Below, in pieces: positions 47,738 to 55,648 of a stretch of DNA of 64,000 nucleotides. The notes under the pieces were generated by a model. The model was given only the letters and a program-made list of their open reading frames with translations. It ran no database searches and was not told the DNA's origin. Origin of the DNA: Nocardia takedensis NBRC 100417 (GTDB taxonomy: Bacteria > Actinomycetota > Actinomycetes > Mycobacteriales > Mycobacteriaceae); contig NZ_BAGG01000115.1 of NCBI RefSeq assembly GCF_000308695.1, forward strand, positions 213,986 through 277,985, written 5' to 3'. Numbering within the stretch: position 1 is the stretch's first letter; each line of letters starts with the position of its first letter. The position numbers and the translations under genes were made by a program.

Positions 47738-48150
47738 GACTGCCGCCAGGGCAGACCGGCGGCGCGCCATCCTTCGTGACCGCGGTGCCCGGCGGCGTCC
47801 AGGCCGCCCTCGAAGCCCTCGAGCACGTTGTAGGAGGGCGCGATGCCCAGTTCGGTGGCGACCCGCGCGGCGTTGGCCGAACGCTGGCCGGAACGACACA
47901 GGAACACCACCGGGGACTCCGCCCCGCGGCCCGCCAGGGCCTCACCCAACTGTTCGGAGAACTTCGGGTTGCGCGCGCCGGTGCCGTCGACCCATTCGAT
48001 CAGCAGCGTGGGCCGCTCGATCGACGTGGTGTCGGGCACGCCGACGAACCGCCATTCGGCTTCGGTGCGCACGTCGATCAGGATCGCGTCCTGATGTTCG
48101 CGCAAGATGTCCCACGCCTGCTGTGGGGTGATGTCGCCGGCATAACTCAT
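47734..48150 (-). CDS. Rhodanese-domain sulfurtransferase
   Basis: A 138-residue single-domain rhodanese with the persulfide cysteine C85 in FLCRSGQRSANAA. It opens ITPQQAWDILREHQDAILIDVRTEAEWRFVGVPD and ends NVLEGFEGGLDAAGHRG. It precedes metZ with a 4-bp overlap, suggesting that it supplies or channels sulfur in homocysteine formation. AGGAGG sits seven bases before the ATG. The leader carries the SAM-IV riboswitch. Confidence 0.94.
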   Translation of the reverse strand: MSYAGDITPQQAWDILREHQDAILIDVRTEAEWRFVGVPDTTSIERPTLLIEWVDGTGARNPKFSEQLGEALAGRGAESPVVFLCRSGQRSANAARVATELGIAPSYNVLEGFEGGLDAAGHRGHEGWRAAGLPWRQS

Positions 48151-48202
48151 CTCAACCTCCTGTGAATCCGCACTTGCCGCATCATGTTTCGACGCGAGGC
48201 CA

Positions 48203-48280
48203 GGTCGTCACCCGGAGCACCCCACCGCGGAGGAGGGTTGCCGACCAGCCAGCCGGGGCTTGGCGCTGGTTCTCATGACC
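48203..48280 (-). ncRNA. SAM-IV riboswitch
   Basis: On the minus strand the leader reads GGTCATGAG at 48280-48272, then an AGCCCCGGCTGGCTGG region, GGCAACCCTCC, CCGCGGTGGGGTGCTCCGGG and GACGACC at the end. This is the conserved core of SAM-IV riboswitches (RF00634): P1 closed by GGTC/GACC, the GCAACCCTCC joining segment and the pseudoknot-forming GTGGGGTGC. It lies about 50 bases ahead of the rhodanese-metZ operon, a methionine pathway operon, so high S-adenosylmethionine should reduce expression. Confidence 0.9.
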
Positions 48281-48288
48281 CGTTGACG

Positions 48289-48318
48289 AGATTGCCCGGA
48301 CAGCGGGCGCGGTGTCAA
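48289..48318 (-). promoter_or_regulatory. Promoter of the SAM-IV/rhodanese/metZ transcript
   Basis: TTGACA (48318-48313) as -35 and CAATCT (48294-48289) as -10, spaced 18 bp. The predicted start falls just before the first riboswitch base. Confidence 0.6.
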
Positions 48319-48345
48319 CAATTCCGCGCGCCGCCACGCGGGGGC

Positions 48346-48816
48346 TCAGCCGCAGACCAGCCACTTGTCGCCGGCCCTGGTGAAGTTCCAGGTCTCGGTG
48401 CTCTCGCGGTCGCCGACGCGGACGGTGACGGCGGCCTTGGCGCGGTCGCCGTTGACGGTCTGGTCGGCCACTTGCGGTATCTGCACGGAGGTTCCGCCGG
48501 ATCCGCCGCCCGCCAACTGCGCGCCGAGCGGACTCTTCGCCTCGTCGAATCCGTCGCAGGCGACGCCGGGCGGCGGGACACGATCGGTGGCGTTGCGCGC
48601 GCTCGCGTAGTTCTGCGCGGCGGCCGCGATCCGGTCGCCCTGTGTGACATTTTTCTCAGCGGGCGACAGAATCCCGCCCGCCACGATCCCGACCAGCACG
48701 ATCACCGCGAAGATCGCGGCCGCGACGAAGGGCACGATGCTGCGCCGGTCGGTCTGGTCGACCACGATCGGCTCGTCGTCCGCGTCGCTGTCGGGGGCGG
48801 GGCGCTGCTCGGTCAT
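48346..48816 (-). CDS. Single-pass membrane protein with extracytoplasmic NTF2-like domain
   Basis: A 156-residue protein. It has an acidic cytoplasmic tail (1-25), one membrane segment (IVPFVAAAIFAVIVLVGIVAGGIL) and an outer domain (about 50-156) with a DRIAAAAQNYASARNATDRV helix and ending WNFTRAGDKWLVCG. This ending is typical of mycobacterial Mce-associated or lumazine-like NTF2 proteins. Two Cys residues (CDG and the last VCG) could form a disulfide. GATCAT six bases before the ATG suggests a leaderless mRNA. Function unknown. Confidence 0.75.
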   Translation of the reverse strand: MTEQRPAPDSDADDEPIVVDQTDRRSIVPFVAAAIFAVIVLVGIVAGGILSPAEKNVTQGDRIAAAAQNYASARNATDRVPPPGVACDGFDEAKSPLGAQLAGGGSGGTSVQIPQVADQTVNGDRAKAAVTVRVGDRESTETWNFTRAGDKWLVCG

Positions 48817-49169
48817 ACCCCGATGATCCCTGGTCGGCGCGGTCTTCGATCCGCCGACCCCCGGCTGTCGTCCCGTTTCCGACGGCTATCGGGACCGGGC
48901 GGTCGGTCGGTAGGCTTGATCCATGGATCGCCGCCGACCGCGGTCGGGCCACGCGGACCCCGTCACGGGACACCCCCACGGGTCCCGCACCGCGTCCCCG
49001 ATAGAATCGCGAGACTGCGGCCTGCTGTCACAGCCGAAAATGACAGCTCACCGTCGTAGCGCCGTGCAGGCACGGCCCCGCATCGGACCGGTGCGACCAA
49101 ACGACGGCTGAACTTAGCCTAAGCTAAGAATGACGACATTGATCTCGACCATGAGGGTGCGCGTAACAG
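48817..49169. other. Intergenic region upstream of fprA
   Basis: A 353-bp region. A 62-codon frame starts at ATG 48923 with TAGGCT six bases upstream, which would suit a leaderless small gene. Its product is Arg/Pro-rich with no known motif, so it is not called. The right end holds the IdeR/DtxR-like box at 49109-49127. Nothing else was recognised. Confidence 0.5.
49109..49127 (+). promoter_or_regulatory. IdeR/DtxR-like iron box
   Basis: TGAACTTAGCCTAAGCTAA keeps the central TTAGCCTAA of the actinobacterial iron box and matches the 19-bp consensus at 15 of 19 positions by eye. It lies 42 bp before the fprA start. It suggests iron-dependent control; the left arm is the weaker half. Confidence 0.6.
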
Positions 49170-50561
49170 ATGACCGAACAGAGTGCAGCGACACGCCCGC
49201 TCCGCATCGCGATCGTGGGCGCGGGTCCGGCCGGAATCTACGCCGCCGACGCGTTGATGAAGTCCGACGCCGAGGTGAGCATCGACCTCTACGAGCGCAT
49301 GCCCGCGCCGTTCGGGTTGATCCGCTACGGCGTCGCCCCCGACCACCCGCGCATCAAGGGCATCATCACCGCCCTGCACAAGGTGCTCGACAAGGAGCAG
49401 GTGCGCCTGCTGGGCAACATCGACTACGGCACCGACATCACCCTCGATGACCTGCGCCGCTTCTACGACGCCGTGATCTTCTCCACCGGCGCCAACGCCG
49501 ACCGCGCGCTCGAGATCCCCGGCATCGGCCTGGACGGCTCCTACGGCGCCGCCGACTTCGTCTCCTGGTACGACGGCCACCCCGACGTGCCGCGCACCTG
49601 GCCGCTGGACGCGGAGAAGGTCGCGGTCCTCGGCGTCGGCAACGTCGCCCTCGACGTGGCGCGCGTGCTGGCCAAGACCGGCGACGAACTGCTGCCCACC
49701 GAGATCCCGCCGAACGTCTACGCGGGCCTCAAGGGCAACAAGGCCGTCGAGGTGCACGTCTTCGGTCGCCGCGGCCCCGCCCAGGCCAAGTTCACGCCGC
49801 TGGAACTGCGCGAACTCGACCACTCGCCCACCATCGAGGTCATCGTCGACCCCCAGGACATCGACTACGACGAGGGCTCCGAGGCCGCGCGCCGCCACTC
49901 CAAGCAGGTCGACATGGTCGCCAACACCCTCGAGCAGTGGGCCATCCGCGACCAGGGCAACCGGCCGCACAAGCTGTTCCTGCACTTCTTCGAGTCCCCC
50001 TCGGAGATCGTCGGCGACGAGAACGGCAAGGTCGTCGGACTGCGCACCGAACGCACCGAACTCGACGGCACCGGCAACGTCAAAGGCACCGGCGTCATCA
50101 AGGACTGGGACATCCAGGCCGTCTACCGCGCCGTGGGCTACCTGTCGCAGAACCTCACCAACCTGCCCTTCGACGACCAGGCCGGCACCGTGCCCAACGA
50201 GGCGGGCCGCGTGCTCGCCGACGAGAACGCCGACGGCGCGGGGCGCTACCTGCCCGCCACCTACGTCACCGGGTGGATCAAGCGCGGCCCCGTCGGCCTG
50301 ATCGGTCACACCAAGGGCGACGCCAACGAGACGGTCGCCTGCCTGCTCGACGACTCGGTGAACTTCGAACGCGCGCCCGAACCCGAACTCGACGCCGTCA
50401 CCGCGTTCCTCGAGTCCAAGGGCATCCCGTTCACCACCTGGCAGGGCTGGTACCGACTCGACGCCCACGAGCGCTCGCTCGGCGAGCCCGAGGGCCGCGA
50501 ACGGGTCAAGGTCGTCGAGCGCGAGGACATGCTGCGCGCCAGCGAGCCGCACAAGGTCTGA
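49170..50561 (+). CDS. fprA: NADPH-ferredoxin reductase FprA
   Basis: A 463-residue adrenodoxin-reductase-type flavoenzyme. The FAD loop IAIVGAGPAGIYAADALM is at residues 12-30, followed by MPAPFGLIRYGVAPDHPRIKGI, the NADP loop VAVLGVGNVALDVARVL, the FGRRGPAQAKFTPLELREL segment that reads the NADP phosphate, and YVTGWIKRGPVGLIGHTKGDANETVACLL. It passes electrons from NADPH to ferredoxins that serve cytochromes P450 and other Fe-S partners. It probably belongs to an iron-responsive regulon if the box upstream is real. Confidence 0.96.
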   Translation: MTEQSAATRPLRIAIVGAGPAGIYAADALMKSDAEVSIDLYERMPAPFGLIRYGVAPDHPRIKGIITALHKVLDKEQVRLLGNIDYGTDITLDDLRRFYDAVIFSTGANADRALEIPGIGLDGSYGAADFVSWYDGHPDVPRTWPLDAEKVAVLGVGNVALDVARVLAKTGDELLPTEIPPNVYAGLKGNKAVEVHVFGRRGPAQAKFTPLELRELDHSPTIEVIVDPQDIDYDEGSEAARRHSKQVDMVANTLEQWAIRDQGNRPHKLFLHFFESPSEIVGDENGKVVGLRTERTELDGTGNVKGTGVIKDWDIQAVYRAVGYLSQNLTNLPFDDQAGTVPNEAGRVLADENADGAGRYLPATYVTGWIKRGPVGLIGHTKGDANETVACLLDDSVNFERAPEPELDAVTAFLESKGIPFTTWQGWYRLDAHERSLGEPEGRERVKVVEREDMLRASEPHKV

Positions 50562-50568
50562 TCCACAC

Positions 50569-50607
50569 CGCTGCCGGGCGCACCGGAATCCGTCCCGCCC
50601 GGCAGCG
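50569..50607 (+). terminator. Hairpin terminator after fprA
   Basis: Perfect 12-bp stem CGCTGCCGGGCG/CGCCCGGCAGCG with a 15-nt loop, eight bases after the fprA stop. Confidence 0.75.
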
Positions 50608-50637
50608 GAAACTCCTCCGCTGAGGCATTCTGTACAA

Positions 50638-51486
50638 GTGTTCGATGCCCATGTCCACATCTTCGACCCGCGGTTCCCGCTGGCCGAGAACGACGGCTAC
50701 CTGCCCGCCCCGTTCACCATCGCGGACTATCGGAAGCGCATGTCGCGCTTCGACATCCGCGGCGGTGCGATCGTCAGCGGCTCGTTCCAGGGCACCGATC
50801 AGAGCTATCTGAAAGCCGCGCTGACCGAACTCGGCGAAGGCTGGGTCGGCGTGACCGCGCTCGACTTGGAAGCCACCGACGACGAGATCATCGAACTCGA
50901 CCGCGCGGGCGTGCGCGCGCTGCGGTTCAACGTCAAACGCGCCGCCGCCGACATCACCGCCATGACGTTGCAAGCCCTGCGCGCCCACGATCTGGTCGGC
51001 TGGCACGTCGAGGTCTACATCGACGGCAAGATGCTGACCTCGCTGCAACCGGTCATCTCCAAACTGCCGTCGTTCTCCATCGACCACCTCGGCATGTCCG
51101 CCGACGGCCTGCCCTACCTGCTCGACCTCGTCGACCGCGGCGCCCGGGTCAAGGCAACGGGTTTCGGCCGCGTCAACATGAACGTCGCCAACACGCTGCG
51201 CCGCATCCACGCCGTCAACCCGGCCGCGCTCATGTTCGGCACCGACCTGCCCGGCACCCGCGCGGGCCGCCCCTTCCGCGACTCCGACGTCGACCTGATC
51301 TGCGACGTCGTCGGCACCGACATGTTCGCCGTCCTCGAGGACAACGCGCGCGCCTTCTACCGACTGCCGAAATCCCCGCCGCGCCTGCCGCATCGCGACA
51401 ACTCGCCCACGCTGCCCCTGCGACGCGACCAGTTGCCCGCGCTGCCGCCCGACGACACCATTCCGCTGCCGATCATCGAACGGTAG
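50638..51486 (+). CDS. Amidohydrolase 2 family metal-dependent hydrolase
   Basis: A 282-residue TIM-barrel protein. The HxH metal motif opens the protein (MFDAHVHIFDP). The strand-end RFNVKRAAADIT, the FSIDHLGMSADGLPYLLDLVDRG His site and LMFGTDLPGTRAGRPF with the catalytic Asp match PF04909 (dicarboxylactone hydrolase/decarboxylase-like). A Pro-rich C-terminal tail of about 35 residues is extra. GTG 50638 begins MFDAH; a CATTCT hexamer lies six bases upstream. Substrate unknown. Confidence 0.88.
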   Translation: MFDAHVHIFDPRFPLAENDGYLPAPFTIADYRKRMSRFDIRGGAIVSGSFQGTDQSYLKAALTELGEGWVGVTALDLEATDDEIIELDRAGVRALRFNVKRAAADITAMTLQALRAHDLVGWHVEVYIDGKMLTSLQPVISKLPSFSIDHLGMSADGLPYLLDLVDRGARVKATGFGRVNMNVANTLRRIHAVNPAALMFGTDLPGTRAGRPFRDSDVDLICDVVGTDMFAVLEDNARAFYRLPKSPPRLPHRDNSPTLPLRRDQLPALPPDDTIPLPIIER

Positions 51487-51514
51487 AACGCATCTCGCTT
51501 CTGTCTCGCGCGCC

Positions 51515-51997
51515 TCAGATCGCGAGCGCCCCCGCCACCCACACGCCCGCGGCCAACAGTCCGCCGAACAGTTCGATCAACATCGACAGTCCGACGCCTT
51601 TGAGAGCGTGCTTCGTCGCGGGCCACGCCAACTGGTTCTGCCCCAGTCGCTGCAACTCCGACAGATACACCCCCAGCACGAACCCCACGAACAACCCCAC
51701 GATCGGGATCACGAAGAACCCGACGATCCCCAGCAGCGCGCCGATCACCAACGCCCGGTTCGACACCCCGGCGTCCTTCATCTTGCGCCCCGGCCACGTG
51801 TACTTGATCACCCCCGAGATCACCAGGAACGCGGCCGCCACCCCGAACACCGCCCAAGCCCCGCCGCCGCCGGTCATGATCGCCCACACCAGAACCGCTC
51901 CGAAGATCAGGATCACCCCGGGCAGAATCGGCACCACCACCCCCACCAACCCCACGAGAATGACGAGCCCGACGACAACCTCGCCCCACACGCTCAC
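51515..51997 (-). CDS. DUF456 membrane protein
   Basis: A 160-residue Gly-rich membrane protein with about four hydrophobic segments. It starts MSVWGEVVVGLVILVGLVGVVVPILPGVILIFGAVLVWAI, the typical DUF456 N-terminus with the VPILPG turn, and has GALLGIVGFFVIPIVGLFVGFVLGVYLSE in the middle. No function is known for the family. It stands alone between the amidohydrolase and the CYTH gene. Confidence 0.88.
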   Translation of the reverse strand: MSVWGEVVVGLVILVGLVGVVVPILPGVILIFGAVLVWAIMTGGGGAWAVFGVAAAFLVISGVIKYTWPGRKMKDAGVSNRALVIGALLGIVGFFVIPIVGLFVGFVLGVYLSELQRLGQNQLAWPATKHALKGVGLSMLIELFGGLLAAGVWVAGALAI

Positions 51998-52102
51998 GCT
52001 GATCCCTCCGCCGTCCGCGCCCAGTCACGCGACGCCATTCTCACCCATCCCCACCCCCACCGCACCCGACACCCGAAACCCCCTTCCCCCCGCCACGACC
52101 GT

Positions 52103-52666
52103 TCACCGCCCGGCCATCACCAAGTCCCGATACGGCACCTCGACCACCCCCAGACCCCCGATCCCCAGTTCCCTCTCGAGTACGGCCAGACGAGTCGCCG
52201 CAGATCTGGAGTCGGCGGCGGTGATTTCGGTCTCCACGAACGTTCCCGCGCCGTCGACCGCATCAATGCTGACCACGACCTCCTCGCGTCCGGGGTGGCG
52301 ATAGGTGACCCGGTTCTTGACCACCCGGACCAACTCGACCATCCCGACGGCACACAGGAGTCGATTCGCCGCCGCGGCTTGTTCGACACCGCCGAGAACG
52401 ACGTTGGTCTCCTGTTTAGCGATCACTCCGCCCGCTCTGTGCGTCACCGAATCGGACGGCGGCTTGTACGTGATCTCGGCGAACGAATCACGCTGCCGCA
52501 CCCGCAAGCATTCGACGGTCTCCAGGTAATCGACATCCGGGCGGCTGTAGTAGATGTCCGTCTCGGTGAACTGTTCCGATTCCTGGAAACCCAGCGCGAA
52601 GAGTCGTTCCCGCAGCCCCCGCGAATCACCCAACTCCCGTTTGCGCTCGACCTCGATCAGATGCAT
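52103..52666 (-). CDS. CYTH-domain protein (CyaB/thiamin-triphosphatase-like)
   Basis: A 187-residue triphosphate-tunnel protein. The diagnostic ExExK motif is at residues 5-9 (IEVERK). It is followed by FTETDIYYSRPDVDYLETVECLRVRQRDSFAEITYKPPSD (strands that line the tunnel with Lys/Arg) and VVSIDAVDGAGTFVETEI with the late acidic pair. Members are class IV adenylyl cyclases or triphosphatases. ATG 52666 lies inside the end of the upstream methyltransferase-like gene (10-bp overlap), so the two are coupled. The real substrate is unknown. Confidence 0.88.
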   Translation of the reverse strand: MHLIEVERKRELGDSRGLRERLFALGFQESEQFTETDIYYSRPDVDYLETVECLRVRQRDSFAEITYKPPSDSVTHRAGGVIAKQETNVVLGGVEQAAAANRLLCAVGMVELVRVVKNRVTYRHPGREEVVVSIDAVDGAGTFVETEITAADSRSAATRLAVLERELGIGGLGVVEVPYRDLVMAGR

Positions 52667-54105
52667 GCCCCGAATGATCCTCTCGCGTGTAGAACCGAAT
52701 GTACTCGGGCGAGGCCCGGTTTCGAGCAATGCCGTCGGATCGTCGCGAGGCCACGCCGCAACGCCCGTGTATCGGTTAACGGAATGTTCTGGAACAAGAC
52801 CATCTGCTTGGCATCATCGAGTGCGTTGGACAAGTTTTTCGTCAGGAAGCGGTCATAGTAGTGCCGGGCATGGGTGAAGACATCGTCGGGCCGCACCGGC
52901 AGCAGCACCGACGGGCGATCGGTTTCGGACTCGGCCGAGTTCACGGCGAACGCGGTCAAAAGTTCGCCGGTTGTGAGGTAGGCGTAGGTCTCACGGCCTT
53001 CTCGGTCGAGCCACGCGCTCCAGACCGCCTCGCAGTCTCGGTCCTCACGCTGCACCGCACCCAGGAAGGTGTCGAGCGCCCTGTCGGTGATCGCATCGAA
53101 GATGTCACCGTCGATCACATGATGGTCACCGAAGGGTTCACTCACGGCCCGGATATTCGCCTGCTCGTCGAGCGAAATCCAGCCATTGTCGGTGAACGAG
53201 AAGTGGACCCGCTTGTGACCGGCGCGGAAGTCGATCCAGTCCGCCGAGAGCTGTCCCTCGAGAACCGGCTCGAATCCCAGGATGCCGGACCGCCAGACAT
53301 GATCTCGCAGAGTTATGTAGTGCCTTTGGATTTCGCGGCAGACACCGATCGGCGCACTGATCACCGCATATGACCGTGTGTCCAGATCCGTCACGTCCAC
53401 CACGCGTGAGTTCTGTCGGACGACGACACCATCGTCATGGTGGTGGTATGGATGAGTGCCGTGACGGAGATAGTACGGAAGGAACAGCCGTAGGAATCGC
53501 AACCAGGATTGCGCACTGTAGGACTGAACCACCCGCTCGTGAACCGACGGAGTCGCCACCGCGTACACGTCGCGGTAGACGAAGAATCCGTAAGGCCTGA
53601 CCACACTGGGAAACGCTCGCATCAGATCGTGAAGTCCGGGATAGGCGCCACCGTATGAGTAGACCTCGTGCAACAGCGCGGAGGCGCTGACCACATCTAC
53701 GGGTTCATCGATGAGCGACGTGATGTCCTGCGCTCGACCGCGTATCAAATCGCACGAGCCGACGGCACCGAAATGGTCCATCGCCTCCGCAAGCGACTGC
53801 GACGAGATGCCCGGAACTTCGACCAGAGTCAATCGCACTCGGCGGGAATCATTCTCGAGTTCGGAGGCTAGATAGTCGACGGCTGCCCCGCCACCGGGAC
53901 CGATTTCGAGCACATGCGGCTCAGGGGCGGGCACCCGGGTCAATGCCCGCTGCACGAGCTGTCCCTTCTCCCGTCCGTGATCATTGGCCGCTACATCCAG
54001 GTAGTCGGCCGCGGCCTTCCGGTCCAGATCGAAACTGTCGGACACAAGGCACCGCGAATGCGGCGTATCGGAACCCTTCATGATGCCGCCCTCACTTAAG
54101 AACAT
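52657..54105 (-). CDS. SAM-methyltransferase-like protein with long uncharacterised C-terminus
   Basis: A 482-residue protein. After a short lead, residues about 45-260 look like a class I methyltransferase: HVLEIGPGGGAAVDYLASEL is motif I, VRLTLVEVPG the acidic strand, and VDVVSASALLHEVYSYGG motif IV. Residues 260-480 include RDVYAVATP, a His-rich HGTHPYHHHDDG stretch and TKNLSNALDDAKQMVLFQ, with no family I recognise. ATG 54105 and ATG 54081 both have good ribosome sites. GC content is lower than in neighbouring genes, suggesting transfer. It is coupled to the CYTH gene and divergent from an XRE regulator. Confidence 0.75.
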   Translation of the reverse strand: MFLSEGGIMKGSDTPHSRCLVSDSFDLDRKAAADYLDVAANDHGREKGQLVQRALTRVPAPEPHVLEIGPGGGAAVDYLASELENDSRRVRLTLVEVPGISSQSLAEAMDHFGAVGSCDLIRGRAQDITSLIDEPVDVVSASALLHEVYSYGGAYPGLHDLMRAFPSVVRPYGFFVYRDVYAVATPSVHERVVQSYSAQSWLRFLRLFLPYYLRHGTHPYHHHDDGVVVRQNSRVVDVTDLDTRSYAVISAPIGVCREIQRHYITLRDHVWRSGILGFEPVLEGQLSADWIDFRAGHKRVHFSFTDNGWISLDEQANIRAVSEPFGDHHVIDGDIFDAITDRALDTFLGAVQREDRDCEAVWSAWLDREGRETYAYLTTGELLTAFAVNSAESETDRPSVLLPVRPDDVFTHARHYYDRFLTKNLSNALDDAKQMVLFQNIPLTDTRALRRGLATIRRHCSKPGLARVHSVLHARGSFGACI

Positions 54106-54209
54106 CTCCGCCCCCTCATCGTTAGAGACTCCTGACAAGGCTTGTCGCGCATACATTCTGTCCGGCGACACAGCCCTATAAGGGTCCCCAAGCGTTCGCC
54201 TCCGCGTTT

Positions 54210-54344
54210 AGTGGCAGGTAGGTGGTATGTCCCGATTGAAGCGCACGTGCAATCGTTGGAGCCGCCCTGCTAGTGGCACAGGGGTGGCATCCCGGTCACG
54301 AAGCGACCGTCGAGCTCCCGGAAGTGGCAGGGTGGTGGTATGTC
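54210..54344. repeat. Three 22-bp direct repeats in the divergent promoter
   Basis: Copies lie at 54210-54231, 54272-54293 and 54323-54344. Each reads AGTGGCA, four variable bases, then GTGG(T/C)AT. Offsets are 62 and 51 bp. The third copy contains the ATG start of the XRE gene (54340). Repeated same-direction sites that run into the start codon suggest cooperative autoregulation by the XRE protein. The remainder of the 234-bp gap holds nothing else I recognise. Confidence 0.75.
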
Positions 54345-55473
54345 GTCGGCCATAGGGGAACTGATCAGACAGTTGCGACGCGGCAAGGGGTGGAGTCAAG
54401 GCAAGCTCGCGAGTGAACTGTCCGAGGCATCCGGGTTCAACATGACACGCGAGTACATTTCGAGACAGTGGGAGTCCGGACGCTCTGAACCGTCACCTTT
54501 CTGGTTGCGGCATCTCGCTGCCGTTCTCGACTGTCCGCTGAGCATGTTGGAGACCGACGTGAAGCGACGCGAGTTCCTGTCCCATCTGGCAGCCACCACG
54601 ATCGCACCGGTCGTGGCCTCCGATCTGCTGGCGCAAGGCTTTTCGGCGGCACTCCACGCGTCCGGTCCGGACGTCGAGGCGTGGGAAGCGAAACTGGTCC
54701 GATACGGCACCGACTACATGACCCAAGGTGCTGCCGATATCCAACGACGGCTCGCGGCGGACCTGGTGGTCGTACAGCAGCAACTGGACTCGCCACGGAT
54801 GTGGGCAGTCGCGGCGAGACTGATGACCCTGTTCGCAAAGACCTATCCCGGTTCGGACGGGAACAAGGCGATCTCCTGGTACTCGATGGCTGCCGAAGCC
54901 GCGGATCGGTCCGAGGACAACGACATCCGGGTCTGGGTACGTGGCCGCGCCGCGATCGCGCTCGGCTATGAGGGAGCGTCGTTGCCGATCGCTCGGCAGT
55001 TCGCGGACCAAGCTCTCGGGATCTCACATCGTCACAGTCTCGGTCGACTCAACGCGATCTGGGGTCGGGCCCATTCCGCGGTACTCGCCGGTGACCTGGA
55101 CACCGGGCGAAAGCTGATCGATGTCGGTCGACGCGAATTCGATGTGTCGTACTCGGACGAACAGACCTCGGACTACGCGGTGCCGTGGTGGCGGATGAAC
55201 GTCTTTCTCTCCTTGCTCGCCGCGCGACTCGGAGACGAGCGGTTCGCGAGCCGAGCTCAACAGGACGCTCGGAGTGAACTTCCGGCAGGGCTTCCACGAT
55301 TCGCCACACATCTGGACATGCATCGCGGATTGATGCTGGCGCGAGCGGGTGACCGACAAGCGGGTCTGACGACAGCCCGCGCCGCACTGGACGCGTTGCC
55401 GCCGGAGAAGCACTCGTTGACGTTGCGAATGTTGATGGCGGAGATCGAGTCGGACGCGATCACGCGACTGTGA
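54340..55473 (+). CDS. XRE transcriptional regulator with TPR-like C-terminal domain
   Basis: A 377-residue regulator. The N-terminal HTH (5-72) reads IGELIRQLRRGKGWSQGKLASELSEASGFNMTREYISRQWESGRSEPSPFWLRHLAAVLDCPL. A twin-Arg-free linker RREFLSHLAATTIAPVVAS follows, then a long helical region (110-377) with TPR-like units (WAVAARLMTLFAKTYPG, AISWYSMAAEAADRS, ALGISHRHSLGRLNAIWGRAHSAVLAGDLDTGRKLI). This layout is common in Streptomyces and Nocardia regulators that respond to small molecules or peptides. It faces the methyltransferase/CYTH pair across three repeats. Confidence 0.88.
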   Translation: MSSAIGELIRQLRRGKGWSQGKLASELSEASGFNMTREYISRQWESGRSEPSPFWLRHLAAVLDCPLSMLETDVKRREFLSHLAATTIAPVVASDLLAQGFSAALHASGPDVEAWEAKLVRYGTDYMTQGAADIQRRLAADLVVVQQQLDSPRMWAVAARLMTLFAKTYPGSDGNKAISWYSMAAEAADRSEDNDIRVWVRGRAAIALGYEGASLPIARQFADQALGISHRHSLGRLNAIWGRAHSAVLAGDLDTGRKLIDVGRREFDVSYSDEQTSDYAVPWWRMNVFLSLLAARLGDERFASRAQQDARSELPAGLPRFATHLDMHRGLMLARAGDRQAGLTTARAALDALPPEKHSLTLRMLMAEIESDAITRL

Positions 55474-55648
55474 GTGCGGTTCGATAGCTGTCGGCTACTG
55501 CTGCGGCTCAGGCGGCGAGCAGGGAATTCAGGGAGGGGGACCGGGGAGATGGCGGGCTGTCGCTTCGCGGACCCCTGTGGGATTGTTTACGCCGGAGCCG
55601 AGTGGCCCGACGGTGCCGTCGGGTGATCGCGGACCTAGGAGGGTCTTG

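Noticed and set aside
54210..54300. Sigma-54-type TGGCA promoter elements
   Set aside because: Actinobacteria of this type lack sigma-54, and the TTGC element at the right spacing is missing.
54106..54344. Repeats as plasmid iterons or a replication origin
   Set aside because: Only three copies, no Rep gene, no AT-rich melting region; a divergent regulated promoter explains them better.
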